A stretch of 64,000 nt of DNA from Kibdelosporangium aridum. GTDB lineage: Bacteria; Actinomycetota; Actinomycetes; Mycobacteriales; Pseudonocardiaceae. Position 1 is the first letter of the stretch. Every line of letters starts with the position of its first letter. Shown piece after piece: positions 23,702-32,499 of the stretch. Location: the NCBI RefSeq assembly GCF_900176515.1, contig NZ_FWXV01000005.1, positions 619,360 through 683,359 of the forward strand, given 5' to 3'. The notes under the pieces were generated by a model. The model did no database searches. It was not told the DNA's origin and saw nothing but the letters and a program-made list of their open reading frames with translations. A program made the position numbers and the translations under genes.

Positions 23702-26539
23702 ATGACCGAAACCGTCCGTTTCGGTGTCCTAGGTCCGTTGCGCGTCTGGCAGGGGCAGCAGGAACTTGATCTCGGTCCGCCGCAGCAGCGGTTGATCCTC
23801 GCCGTGCTGCTGGTCCGGCCCGGCGAGGTGGTTGGTGCGGACGATCTCGTCGACGCTTTGTGGGAGAGCGCTGCCCCGGCGAGCGCGAAGAACCTGATCC
23901 ACCGGTACGTCGGAGCGCTGCGCAGGGTGCTTGAGCCGGATCTGCCGCCGCGTGCGGCTGGGCGATGGCTGGTGCGCCAGGGCTCCGGGTACGTGCTGCG
24001 GGTGGACGGGGACAGCGCGGACATCGTGGCCTTTCGTGACCTGGTGAACCGGGCACGGAGCGAAAGCGACGCCGTGGCGATGTCGTCATACGTCGAGGCG
24101 TTCCAGCTGTGGCGTGGTCTGTGCGGCGAGGGCCTGGCGTTGACTGCGCAGGCCAAGGAGCTGTTCACGTCGATCAACAACGAGTTCGCGGTGGCTGCCG
24201 ACGCCATGGGCGAGGTGGCGCTGCGGTGCGGCCGGGCCGAGGATGCGTTGCCGATCCTGCGCACGATCACGGCACGCTTCCCGCTCAACGAACGGATCCA
24301 GGCCCGGTTGATGCTCGTGCTGGCCGCGACCGGCCAGCAGGCGGAAGCGCTGGAGGTTTACCGGACGACGACCGCGCGTCTGGCCGATGAATTGGGTATC
24401 GACCCCGGTCCGGAACTGCGGGCGGCGCACGCCCAGGTCTCGCATGCCGAACAGCCCGCGGGGCAGCCCGCCGCGGCGTCGATCGCCCGGCCGGCGCAGC
24501 TGCCGATGGACTTGTCCACGTTCGGTGGCAGGCGCGCAGAGCTGGATCACTTGCGGCACTTGCTGGATTCGGGCGATCCGCCGGTGACGATCATCGCGAT
24601 CGACGGTATGCCCGGCGCCGGCAAGACGACCACGGCTGTGCACCTGGCGCACGAGGTCGTCGACCGGTATCCGGACGGTCAGCTGTACGTGAACTTGCGT
24701 GGCTTCGACCCGAGCGGCCTCGCTGTGCCGCCGACCGCCGCGTTGCTGAGTTTCCTGGCCGCACTGGGAGTTCACGGCGACCGGGTGCCGCCTGATCTCG
24801 CGACGCAGTCCGCGCTGTACCGCACGTGCCTGGCGGGCAAGCGAATGCTTGTGGTGCTGGACAACGCGCGTGACCGCGAGCAGGTGTTGCCGTTGCTGCC
24901 CGGTTCGCCGAGCTGTCTGGTCATTGTGACCAGTCGCAACCGGATGACCGGCCTGGTCGCCATGGAAGGCGCCCGACCGTACACATTGGATGCGGTGTCG
25001 GCATCCGAAGCACGGGAGATCCTCGCTTTGCGTCTCGGCGCCCGCAGCGACGAGCAGCACGAAGCGGTCGACCGGATCGTGGAAGTCTGCAGTGGACTTC
25101 CCCTCGCGCTCGCCATGGTCGCCGCCAGAGCCGCGACGTACCCGGACCTGCCGCTGACCGCGATCGCCGACGAACTGCGCACGGGCCACGGCAACCTCGA
25201 CGCGCTCAGCCACGACGAAACCCGCGGTGTGCGCGCGGTGTTCTCCTGGTCTTACGAGGCTTTGCGGCCTCAGGCGGCGTTGTTGTTCCGGTTGTTGTCG
25301 TGGCATTGGGGGCCGGATATCTCGGCGCACGCGTGCGCCAGCCTGCTGGGGGTGCCGGTGCGCGAGGCACAGACGGCGCTCGTGGAGTTGAACCGCACCC
25401 GCCTGGTGACCGAACACGTGCCAGGGCGGTTCCTGATGCACGACTTGGTTCGCGCGTACGCGATGGAACTCAGCACCGAGTTGGACGCACCGGATGTTCG
25501 CGAGCAGGCAGCGCACCGGATGTTCGACTACTACTTGCATTCGACGTACGCGGCCAACCGGCCGCTGATGCCGCATAGGGAAGTGCCGCTCACGCCGTTG
25601 ACACCGGGTGTCACGCCGGAGACCCTGTTCGACGACGGGACCGCGATCCAGTGGCTGGCCGCGGAGTACCACGTCGTGTTGATGGCCATCGGGCAGGCGA
25701 TCGAACGCGGGAAAGCGGACTACGCGTGGCGGCTCGCCTGGGCGATCCAGCTTTACCAGCACTACATGGGATTCCTGCGCGACTGGGCGCTCACCGCACA
25801 GGTCACATTGGAAGCAACCCGCGCCGCGGGAGATCTGCGCGGACAAGTGTTCACCGAGCGAAGTCTGGCAGGCGCGTACTTCATGCTCGGCGACGGAAAG
25901 GCATCGCTGCAGCACCTGTACAACACCCTGGACCTGATCAACGCGGGCGGCTGGGCCGACGAGGAAAGTGCTTACGTCGAACGAAACATCGGCGAAGTCA
26001 TGATCACGGGCACGGTGGACCTGCAGCCGGACTACGAGGCTGCGATCTCGCACTTCGAGCGCGCGCACAAGTACTACACGAAGATGAACCACATGCAGGG
26101 TGTCGCGTACACGCTCGAAGGCCAGGCTGTCGCGTACATGCGGACCGGCGACCCGGAACGCAGCATCGACCTGCTCAACCAGGCGCTACCGCTGCATCGT
26201 CAGCTCAACGACCGCACTGGCGAGGGGTACGCGTATGCGCGGCTGGCGGACACGTACCTGCAGCTCGGTCGGTTGGATGAGGCCGAGGCTTGGCTGGACA
26301 AGGCGATTGACCTGCACACCAAGAGCCAGCACCGGTTGATGGAGATCGACAACTTGGTGCTGCTCGGGGACATCCGGACAGCGCAGAACGATGCGGAAGG
26401 TGCTCGGCAGGCTTGGCGACAGGCGCTCGAGGTGGCTGAGCGGTTCGGGGCTTTGACGACCGTGGTGGAGCTGCGGACGAGGTTGGGGGAGTCCGAGGGG
26501 TCCACGGCGGATGCGGGTGAGCCGGGGGATCCGGGGTAG
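23702..26539 (+). CDS. AfsR/SARP-type STAND transcriptional regulator
   Basis: 945 residues from ATG 23702 (GTG 23636 possible). Order of domains: winged helix of OmpR/SARP type (TVRFGVLGPLRVWQGQQELD to GSGYVLRVDG, about 1-105); bacterial transcriptional activator domain (about 105-250, ending ELGIDPGPELRAAHAQV); NB-ARC NTPase with P-loop IDGMPGAGKTTTAVHLA (about 300-316), LVVLDNARDREQVLPLLPG and LVIVTSRNRM; and C-terminal tetratricopeptide repeats (for example SIDLLNQALPLHRQLNDRTG, RLDEAEAWLDKAIDLHT). These regulators activate secondary metabolism after a signal relieves the NTPase/TPR lock. No biosynthetic cluster is adjacent, so the target is unknown. Confidence 0.9.
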   Translation: MTETVRFGVLGPLRVWQGQQELDLGPPQQRLILAVLLVRPGEVVGADDLVDALWESAAPASAKNLIHRYVGALRRVLEPDLPPRAAGRWLVRQGSGYVLRVDGDSADIVAFRDLVNRARSESDAVAMSSYVEAFQLWRGLCGEGLALTAQAKELFTSINNEFAVAADAMGEVALRCGRAEDALPILRTITARFPLNERIQARLMLVLAATGQQAEALEVYRTTTARLADELGIDPGPELRAAHAQVSHAEQPAGQPAAASIARPAQLPMDLSTFGGRRAELDHLRHLLDSGDPPVTIIAIDGMPGAGKTTTAVHLAHEVVDRYPDGQLYVNLRGFDPSGLAVPPTAALLSFLAALGVHGDRVPPDLATQSALYRTCLAGKRMLVVLDNARDREQVLPLLPGSPSCLVIVTSRNRMTGLVAMEGARPYTLDAVSASEAREILALRLGARSDEQHEAVDRIVEVCSGLPLALAMVAARAATYPDLPLTAIADELRTGHGNLDALSHDETRGVRAVFSWSYEALRPQAALLFRLLSWHWGPDISAHACASLLGVPVREAQTALVELNRTRLVTEHVPGRFLMHDLVRAYAMELSTELDAPDVREQAAHRMFDYYLHSTYAANRPLMPHREVPLTPLTPGVTPETLFDDGTAIQWLAAEYHVVLMAIGQAIERGKADYAWRLAWAIQLYQHYMGFLRDWALTAQVTLEATRAAGDLRGQVFTERSLAGAYFMLGDGKASLQHLYNTLDLINAGGWADEESAYVERNIGEVMITGTVDLQPDYEAAISHFERAHKYYTKMNHMQGVAYTLEGQAVAYMRTGDPERSIDLLNQALPLHRQLNDRTGEGYAYARLADTYLQLGRLDEAEAWLDKAIDLHTKSQHRLMEIDNLVLLGDIRTAQNDAEGARQAWRQALEVAERFGALTTVVELRTRLGESEGSTADAGEPGDPG

Positions 26540-26612
26540 TGCGGCCGTCGGCCCCCCGGTTTCCAGTGTAGTGGTGGGTGGGGACAGTTTTGGCGTGCGG
26601 AAGATCCGTAGC

Positions 26613-26732
26613 GGCGGGTTGTTCACAGGCCCTGTTGGGGGGCTTCGGAGCGGCGGGTTTGCCCACAGGCCAGATGCTGTGGTGTGGCTTGTTTTCCATG
26701 GGGTTAGCGGGGTGGCGGGTGCCCACAGGCCA
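26613..26732. repeat. Imperfect direct repeats in a 250-base intergenic region
   Basis: The core GGCGGGTT...CACAGGCC occurs three times, with CACAGGC ending at 26630, 26670 and 26730, spaced 40 and 60 bases apart. They lie between the AfsR-like gene and the convergent carboxypeptidase gene. I see no protein gene in 26540-26793. They may be degenerate repeats or terminator material. Confidence 0.5.
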
Positions 26733-26793
26733 GGCGCTGCGGCCTGGCCTGTTCCCACGGGCAACTAACTTCTGTCCGGGCCGCGCCGCTCTC

Positions 26794-28323
26794 TTAGCAG
26801 GCTTTGACCCAGCTGCATTCGACGTTGGTCGGCAGGTCTGGGAACGTCATGCTCTGCCGTGCGGTGGTCGGCTCGCTGGTCTCATCTGCGCGGTACTGCG
26901 CCAGCCGGACGCCGACCAGGTCCTCGATTCGCTTGGCTGAGCCGATGAAGTTGTTGCTCAGCATCGAGAAGACCAGTGGTTGGCCGTCCGCTGACGTCAC
27001 GTATCCGGACAGGCCGCTGATCCCGGTCAGCGTTCCGGTCTTCCCGCGTAGGTTGTTCGCAGCCGCCGTACCCTGCATTCGGCTGCGGAGTGTTCCTCCG
27101 ACCAGTTTGTCGGACATGCCCGCGATTGGCAGGGAGTTGTACCACGTGGCGAACCACGGTTTGCCGCGCACGGTCCGGAGCATCGAGGTCAGTTGGTCCG
27201 GGGCGATCTGGTTGAAGCGGGACAGGCCCGAGCCGTCGGCCAGGTATGTCTGTCCCTCGATGCCCAGGCCGCTCAGCCGCTGGCCCATCGCGGTGAGGCC
27301 CGCGTTCCAGGTTCCCGTGCCGGACACCGCTCGGCCTGCGCTCTTGACCAGGATTTCGGCGTGCATGTTGTTGCTCAGCTTCATGAAGGGCACCAACAAC
27401 TCCGACAGCGGCATCGACTTGTGCTCGGCGACGACCTTCGCGTCCGAAGGGGTCGTCACGCCGGTGACCGTCGGGCCGGCTACCTGGACCCCGCGCTTCT
27501 GCAACAAGTCACGGAACACGCCCGCCACGTACCCTGTCGGCTCCTTGACCGTGGTCAGCTTCTGCACCGCCGGTGCCTGTTGCGAGATGAATCCGCTGAC
27601 CCGCACCACGTTCGAGCCGTGCTTGCGTTCCACCGCGATGGTGTTGGGCAGGCCTGGGCCGCGGGTGATGGTGGCGTTCTCGATGGTCACGTGGGTGGTG
27701 GGCGGATCCATCGAGACGACGGCCGCCTTGCCGGGAGCGCCTGGCATGATCGACACGAACGCGGTTCCGGCGTCGTAGTCGCTGTTCGGGGACATCGTCA
27801 GGGCCGAAGTCTCGGCACTGTAGTAATAGGGCTCGTCGTCCCAGGCCCATCCGGTGCCCAGGCGGGTCGCGTCGAACCAGGTGTCGTCGGCGATCAGCTT
27901 GCCGGCCACCGTGGTGATGCCGCTGGCGGCCACCTTGGCGGCCAGGTCGTCGAGGTTCGCCAGCAGCACCGTCGGGTCACCGGTGCCCTTGAGGTACAGG
28001 TCGCTGCCCTGCGTCAGTACGGATGTGGTGAAGCGGTGGTTCGGGCCGAGGATCTCCAGTGCCGTGGCCGAGGTCAGCAGTTTCATGTTCGACGCCGGCT
28101 GGCGGCGAGCGGTGCCTTCGCTGGTGTACAGCACCTCACCGGTGTCGGCCTTGCGGACGACCAGGCCGACGCTCGCGCCGCGCAGGCTGGGGTCGTGCAC
28201 GAGGGTGTTGAGGTCCGTCACGAGCTTGCTGTCTGCGTCTGCCGATCCTGATGCCGGTAAACCGGCCAGTACCACGGCGGCCACTGCCACTCCGCACCCG
28301 ACAAGTAAGCGTCTCCGAGCCAT
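26794..28323 (-). CDS. dacB: D-alanyl-D-alanine carboxypeptidase/endopeptidase (PBP4, peptidase S13)
   Basis: 509 residues from ATG 28323, with GGGGAG 5 bases upstream. A signal peptide is evident (MARRRLLVGCGVAVAAVVLAG, cleavage near ASGSADA). The three penicillin-binding motifs are present: SNMK (Ser78-Lys81), SNN in MKLSNNMHAEILV, and KTG in LRGKTGTLTGISGLSG. The large insert typical of PBP4 lies between the first two. It trims or cleaves peptidoglycan peptides outside the membrane. It is a single gene with its own promoter. Confidence 0.93.
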   Translation of the reverse strand: MARRRLLVGCGVAVAAVVLAGLPASGSADADSKLVTDLNTLVHDPSLRGASVGLVVRKADTGEVLYTSEGTARRQPASNMKLLTSATALEILGPNHRFTTSVLTQGSDLYLKGTGDPTVLLANLDDLAAKVAASGITTVAGKLIADDTWFDATRLGTGWAWDDEPYYYSAETSALTMSPNSDYDAGTAFVSIMPGAPGKAAVVSMDPPTTHVTIENATITRGPGLPNTIAVERKHGSNVVRVSGFISQQAPAVQKLTTVKEPTGYVAGVFRDLLQKRGVQVAGPTVTGVTTPSDAKVVAEHKSMPLSELLVPFMKLSNNMHAEILVKSAGRAVSGTGTWNAGLTAMGQRLSGLGIEGQTYLADGSGLSRFNQIAPDQLTSMLRTVRGKPWFATWYNSLPIAGMSDKLVGGTLRSRMQGTAAANNLRGKTGTLTGISGLSGYVTSADGQPLVFSMLSNNFIGSAKRIEDLVGVRLAQYRADETSEPTTARQSMTFPDLPTNVECSWVKAC

Positions 28324-28512
28324 CGGCACTCCCCAGTAAAGGTTGGATCTCTGGCCTCCCCAGCCTACTGACGAGGACCTTGCACCCCGGGTTTGATGAC
28401 AGCTGAACGACACTGCTCCGCAAATAGTCGACAGCCCTGAACGGACGCCCGAACCGTCCTTGACGCCAGGGTAGGAAGCCAGGTCATGGGGGTGAATGTT
28501 CCGATGTATGGG

Positions 28513-28568
28513 TTGACACTGTCGTTCACTCGCCGTTAACCTCGCGTTCGTTAGGAAAGTTCCTTAAC
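28513..28568 (+). promoter_or_regulatory. Promoter with downstream inverted-repeat operator
   Basis: TTGACA (28513-28518) and TAACCT (28537-28542) with an 18-base spacer form a good vegetative promoter. GTTAGGAAAGTTCCTTAAC (28550-28568), an imperfect palindrome, covers the predicted transcription start. The rest of the 333-base gap 28324-28656 holds no gene that I can see. A repressor binding the palindrome would block the secreted phosphoesterase operon. Confidence 0.6.
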
Positions 28569-28656
28569 AAAGTCCCTCTGACGTCCCGGCTTCTCACTGC
28601 TCGTGCCGCCGCCAAGCGCCGGTCCTGTCGACCCTGCCAGTCGAGGAGTGTGTTCT

Positions 28657-30219
28657 GTGACCCGACCTGTCCTGCCCCGCGCCATCGCCGTTGGCGCGGT
28701 CCTCGTCCTTGTCTGCCAACCGGTTGTTTCCGCGAACGCGGCGGAGAACCTGTTGTCCTACAACAAACCAACCACCACATCGTCCATTGAGAACGCCAGT
28801 TTTGCCGGAAACTACGCGGTGGACGGGAATGCCGCGACCCGCTGGGCGAGCGCGGAAGGCTCCGATCCGGAGTGGATCAGCGTGGATCTTGGTGGTCCCG
28901 CCGCCATCACCAAGGTAAAACTGTCGTGGGAGGCTGCTTACGCAAGCGAATACAGAATTCAGACCTCTTCGGACGGTTCGTCGTGGAGCGACGTGAAGTC
29001 CGTAACCGGTTCCGACGGCACGGTCGACGAGCACGCCGGGCTTAGCGTCGCCGGTCGTTACGTCCGGATATACGGCACGAAACGCGGCACGCCGTACGGT
29101 TATTCGTTGTGGGAACTGGAGGTCTACGGGTCCCGGACCGGCGGAGGCGACGTCGATCCGCCGACTGCGCCATCCGGTCTGCGGGTCACCTCGTCCACTT
29201 CGGACTCCGTCGCGCTCGCCTGGGACCCGGCCAGCGACAACGTCGGCGTAACCGGTTACGAGATCCTGCGCAACGGCAACGTGGTCGGCACCGCCACCAC
29301 GACGACGTTCACCGACTCGGGCCTCGCGTCCGGAACCAGTTTCACCTACACCGTCAGGGCACGCGACGCGGCGGGCAATCTCTCCGCAGCCAGTGCTCCG
29401 ATCCAGGGCGCGACCCAGCCAGGCAGTTCGACGGGCACCGTCCTCGTGGTCGCCGGCGATATCGCCAAGCCGGAGCTGCCCGGCGAGCACACCAAGACCG
29501 CCGCGCTGATCGCCGGGATCAAGCCGAGTTACGTCCTGACCGTGGGCGACAACCAGTACGACAACGGCACGATCTCCGAGTTCCGCTCGTACTACGACAA
29601 GACCTGGGGCAGGTTCAAGAGCATCACCAAGCCGACGCCCGGCAACCACGAGTGGTACGACAAGCTCAAAGGGTACAAGGCGTACTTCGGCTCCATCGCG
29701 ACCCCGCAAGGCAAGCCGTACTACAGCTACGACATCGGCGACTTCCACTTCGTCGCGTTGGACTCCGACCCGTTGACCGACGGCATCACCGGCGAGCAAT
29801 TGACCTGGCTGCGGCAGGACCTCGCCCGTAACCAGAAAGCCTGTGTGGTCGGCTACTGGCACCACCCGAGGTTCAACTCCGGCAAGTACGGCGACGACAA
29901 GACCATCGCTCCCTTCTGGAACGAGCTGCTCAAGGTCCGTGCCGACGTCGTCTTCAGTGGACACGACCACCACTACGAGCGGATCAAGCCGCTGAACTCC
30001 AGCGGGCGCGTCGACGAGGCCAACGGACTGCGCTCGGCGATCGTCGGTATCGGCGGCGACAGCCTGTACACGCAGATCAAGCCGCGCGAAGGGGTGGAGA
30101 AGTCCTTCGCCAAGCACGGCGTGATGAAGCTTGTCCTGAACGGCAAGTCCTACTCGTGGGAGATCATCGGCACGGACGGGACCACCTTGGACAAGGCCGG
30201 CCCATACACCTGCAGGTAG
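28657..30219 (+). CDS. Secreted metallophosphoesterase with discoidin and fibronectin III domains
   Basis: 520 residues from GTG 28657 (GAGGAG 8 bases upstream). A Sec signal ends near VVSANAA (about residue 30). Residues about 31-155 are an F5/8 type C (discoidin/CBM32-like) domain, ending GRYVRIYGTKRGTPYGYSLW. Residues 163-250 are a fibronectin III domain (PPTAPSGLRVTSSTSDSVAL). From 258 on comes a purple-acid-phosphatase-like domain: VVAGDIAKPE, LTVGDNQYDNG, PTPGNHEWYD, GYWHHPRF, VFSGHDHHYER. The metal ligands are all present. It probably hydrolyses phosphate esters on a glycan or cell surface. It is first in a three-gene operon. Confidence 0.9.
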   Translation: MTRPVLPRAIAVGAVLVLVCQPVVSANAAENLLSYNKPTTTSSIENASFAGNYAVDGNAATRWASAEGSDPEWISVDLGGPAAITKVKLSWEAAYASEYRIQTSSDGSSWSDVKSVTGSDGTVDEHAGLSVAGRYVRIYGTKRGTPYGYSLWELEVYGSRTGGGDVDPPTAPSGLRVTSSTSDSVALAWDPASDNVGVTGYEILRNGNVVGTATTTTFTDSGLASGTSFTYTVRARDAAGNLSAASAPIQGATQPGSSTGTVLVVAGDIAKPELPGEHTKTAALIAGIKPSYVLTVGDNQYDNGTISEFRSYYDKTWGRFKSITKPTPGNHEWYDKLKGYKAYFGSIATPQGKPYYSYDIGDFHFVALDSDPLTDGITGEQLTWLRQDLARNQKACVVGYWHHPRFNSGKYGDDKTIAPFWNELLKVRADVVFSGHDHHYERIKPLNSSGRVDEANGLRSAIVGIGGDSLYTQIKPREGVEKSFAKHGVMKLVLNGKSYSWEIIGTDGTTLDKAGPYTCR

Positions 30220-30232
30220 GGGAGACGGGCTC

Positions 30233-31453
30233 GTGTACATCGCCTCAGCGCGGGATACCGAGTCCCTAGGTGCCAAAGGTCATGACAGTGGCAGGATCGT
30301 CTCGGCCAACGTGATCGCGCTGGGCGCGGTCAGCCTGGTCACGGACATCTCCTCGGAGATGGTCACGGCGATCCTGCCACTGTACCTGGTGCTGGGACTG
30401 GGTTTCTCGCCACTGCAGTTCGGCATACTGGACGGCCTCTACTCCGGCGTGACGGCGTTCGTCCGGGTCATCGGCGGCACCTTCGCCGACCGGTGGCAGC
30501 GCCGGAAGCTGATGGCCGGCATCGGTTACGGCATCTCGGCAGTGGCCAAGCTCGGTCTGATGGGCGCAGGAGGTTCGGCGTCCACTTTGGGCATGGTGCT
30601 GGCGGCCGACCGGACCGGCAAGGGGCTGCGGACCGCCCCGAGGGACGCGTTGATCTCGTTGAGCAGCACACCGGACACTCTGGGCCGAGCGTTCGGTGTG
30701 CACCGGGCCATGGACACCATCGGGGCGTTGCTCGGTCCCCTGGTCGCGTTCGTTCTGCTGTGGACAGTGGCTGGTGGATACGATGTTGTGTTCGTCGTCA
30801 GCTTCTGCTTCGCCGTTCTCGGTGTTCTGCTCCTGGTGTTGTTCGTTCATGACCACAGTGGACCGGTCAAGCAGCGGATCTCGCTGCGTGTGGCGTTCGG
30901 GTTGTTGCGGGACAACGATTTCCGTCGAGCGTGTTTCTGGGCGGTAGTACTGGGACTGGTGACTGTAGGTGACTCGTTCGTCTATCTGTTGCTGCAAAGC
31001 AGACTGGACATCGAACCGGCCTACTTCGCGATGTCGCCCCTCGGCACGGCCGCGGTCTATCTGACGTTGGCCGTGCCCGTGGGTCGGATCGCGGATCGGC
31101 TCGGCCGCTGGAAGCTGTTCCTGATCGGGCACGTCCTGCTGTTGTGCGGGTACGTGGCATTGATCGGTGCGGTGGACGGGGTCTTCCTGCTCTGCGTGAC
31201 TCTATTGGCACACGGTGCTTTCTACGCGTGTACTGATGGAGTGCTGATGGCTGCGGCGTCTCCATTGGTGCCGTCGGAGCTACGCACGAGCGGGATGGCG
31301 CTGCTGCAAACCGGCCAGGCCGTGGCGAAGATGATCTCGGCAGTGCTCTTCGGACTGGCGTGGACAGTCTGGGGAATGCAGGCCGCGGTGATCACGGCGG
31401 CCGTGGCGTTCGGCTCTGTAGTCGCTTTGGCGTGCCTGCGGGGGAAGCGATGA
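30233..31453 (+). CDS. MFS transporter
   Basis: 406 residues from GTG 30233, with GGGGAG upstream. Twelve hydrophobic segments are visible, starting VIALGAVSLVTDISSEMVTA. GGTFADRWQRRKLMAG is the conserved loop 2-3 motif, and PVGRIADRLGRWKLFL repeats it in the second half. It follows the phosphoesterase gene by 13 bases and overlaps the next gene by 4 bp, so the three are co-transcribed. The substrate may be a product of the phosphoesterase or a co-exported compound; this is inference. Confidence 0.87.
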   Translation: MYIASARDTESLGAKGHDSGRIVSANVIALGAVSLVTDISSEMVTAILPLYLVLGLGFSPLQFGILDGLYSGVTAFVRVIGGTFADRWQRRKLMAGIGYGISAVAKLGLMGAGGSASTLGMVLAADRTGKGLRTAPRDALISLSSTPDTLGRAFGVHRAMDTIGALLGPLVAFVLLWTVAGGYDVVFVVSFCFAVLGVLLLVLFVHDHSGPVKQRISLRVAFGLLRDNDFRRACFWAVVLGLVTVGDSFVYLLLQSRLDIEPAYFAMSPLGTAAVYLTLAVPVGRIADRLGRWKLFLIGHVLLLCGYVALIGAVDGVFLLCVTLLAHGAFYACTDGVLMAAASPLVPSELRTSGMALLQTGQAVAKMISAVLFGLAWTVWGMQAAVITAAVAFGSVVALACLRGKR

Positions 31454-32439
31454 GACTCAAACTGTCCATTGCGTTGGTTGCAGTGGCGTTGCTGGCTGGC
31501 ATCGCCCTGGTCTACATCCAGCAGGCCAAGGCCACTGATCCACGCAGTCAGCCCGTGGACGTGTCCGTTGTGGTGGATCAAGGTGCGATTGTGCTGACCG
31601 ACCCTGGAAGGCTGTTGTTCCGCAACGAGGCGCCAGGTCCTGATTACGGCAAGGTCGCATCGGTGTCGTTGTCCGATCCACAAGGACCGCGCCGGATCAG
31701 CCAGCTGCGGTGCGAACGCTTCTACACCAGTGCTGGACAGGGGCTCTGCCTCGCCGACACGCCAGGGCCGTTGCCCAGCGCCACCCTGGTGACGCTGGAA
31801 TCGACCATGACGGAGGTGAAGCGCGTCGAAGTGGCTGGAACTCCCAACCGCGCCAAGCTTTCGGCAGACGGCCGGTTCGCGTCGTGGACGACGTTCGTCA
31901 CCGGCGATTCGTACGCCAGGACCGGCACGTTCTCGACCCGCACCGGAATCATGGCGCCCGAGGAGATCGACACCAACATCGAAGACATCCCACTGCGAAT
32001 AGGTGGCCGGACGCATCGCGCCGAAGACGTCAACTTCTGGGGCGTCACCTTCGCCGCGGACGGCAGAACCTTCTACGCGACCGTGTCCACCGGCGGGCAA
32101 ACTCACCTGGTGAAAGGAGATCTCGAAGCGTGGCACGCCGAAGCGTTGCGGGAGAACGTGGAATGCCCGTCGCTGTCACCGGACGGCACCCGGATCGCGT
32201 TCAAGAAACGCATTGCCCAGGATGGCGCACGGCCATGGCGTGAACATGTCCTCGATCTGGCCACAATGACCGAGACCGCATTGTCGGAAACGCGGAGTGT
32301 GGATGATCAAGTGACCTGGCTGGACAATTCCACAGTCGCGTACAGTCTGCCCGATGGGGAGATTTGGTCGGCCTCAGCGGACGGTTCGGGAGTGCCCCGA
32401 TTGCTGGTACGCCACGGATCTTCGCCATCGGTCAGCTGA
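31450..32439 (+). CDS. Membrane-anchored TolB/PD40-like beta-propeller protein
   Basis: 329 residues from ATG 31450, coupled (ATGA) to the MFS gene. One N-terminal hydrophobic segment (MRLKLSIALVAVALLAGIALVYI) serves as a signal anchor. The rest contains repeated propeller blades of the SxDGxxxAF type: KLSADGRFASW, TFAADGRTFYATV, SLSPDGTRIAFKK and a final DNSTVAYSLPDGEIWSASADG. It is likely extracytoplasmic and may be an accessory binding protein of the transporter or phosphoesterase. Confidence 0.8.
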   Translation: MRLKLSIALVAVALLAGIALVYIQQAKATDPRSQPVDVSVVVDQGAIVLTDPGRLLFRNEAPGPDYGKVASVSLSDPQGPRRISQLRCERFYTSAGQGLCLADTPGPLPSATLVTLESTMTEVKRVEVAGTPNRAKLSADGRFASWTTFVTGDSYARTGTFSTRTGIMAPEEIDTNIEDIPLRIGGRTHRAEDVNFWGVTFAADGRTFYATVSTGGQTHLVKGDLEAWHAEALRENVECPSLSPDGTRIAFKKRIAQDGARPWREHVLDLATMTETALSETRSVDDQVTWLDNSTVAYSLPDGEIWSASADGSGVPRLLVRHGSSPSVS

Positions 32440-32456
32440 GCGGTAGTGGTTCTGAC

Positions 32457-32484
32457 AAAAGGCCCCATCCTCGCGGATGGGGCC
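32457..32484. terminator. Rho-independent terminator, mainly for the minus-strand amidase gene
   Basis: GGCCCCATCC-TCGC-GGATGGGGCC (32461-32484) is a perfect 10-bp stem with a 4-base loop. On the minus strand it is followed by TTTT (32457-32460), as expected for termination of the amidase transcript. It can also end the plus-strand operon, whose last gene stops at 32439. Confidence 0.85.
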
Positions 32485-32499
32485 CTCAGTGCGGCAGTG

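Noticed and set aside
26540-26793. Small proteins in the gap between the AfsR-like and carboxypeptidase genes
   Set aside because: Candidate frames on both strands consist of repeated Gly/Leu/Trp or Pro/Thr words produced by the direct repeats and have no ribosome binding site.
28594-30276. 560-residue minus-strand frame opposite the secreted phosphoesterase
   Set aside because: The plus-strand protein has all metal motifs and a signal peptide; the antisense frame has none.
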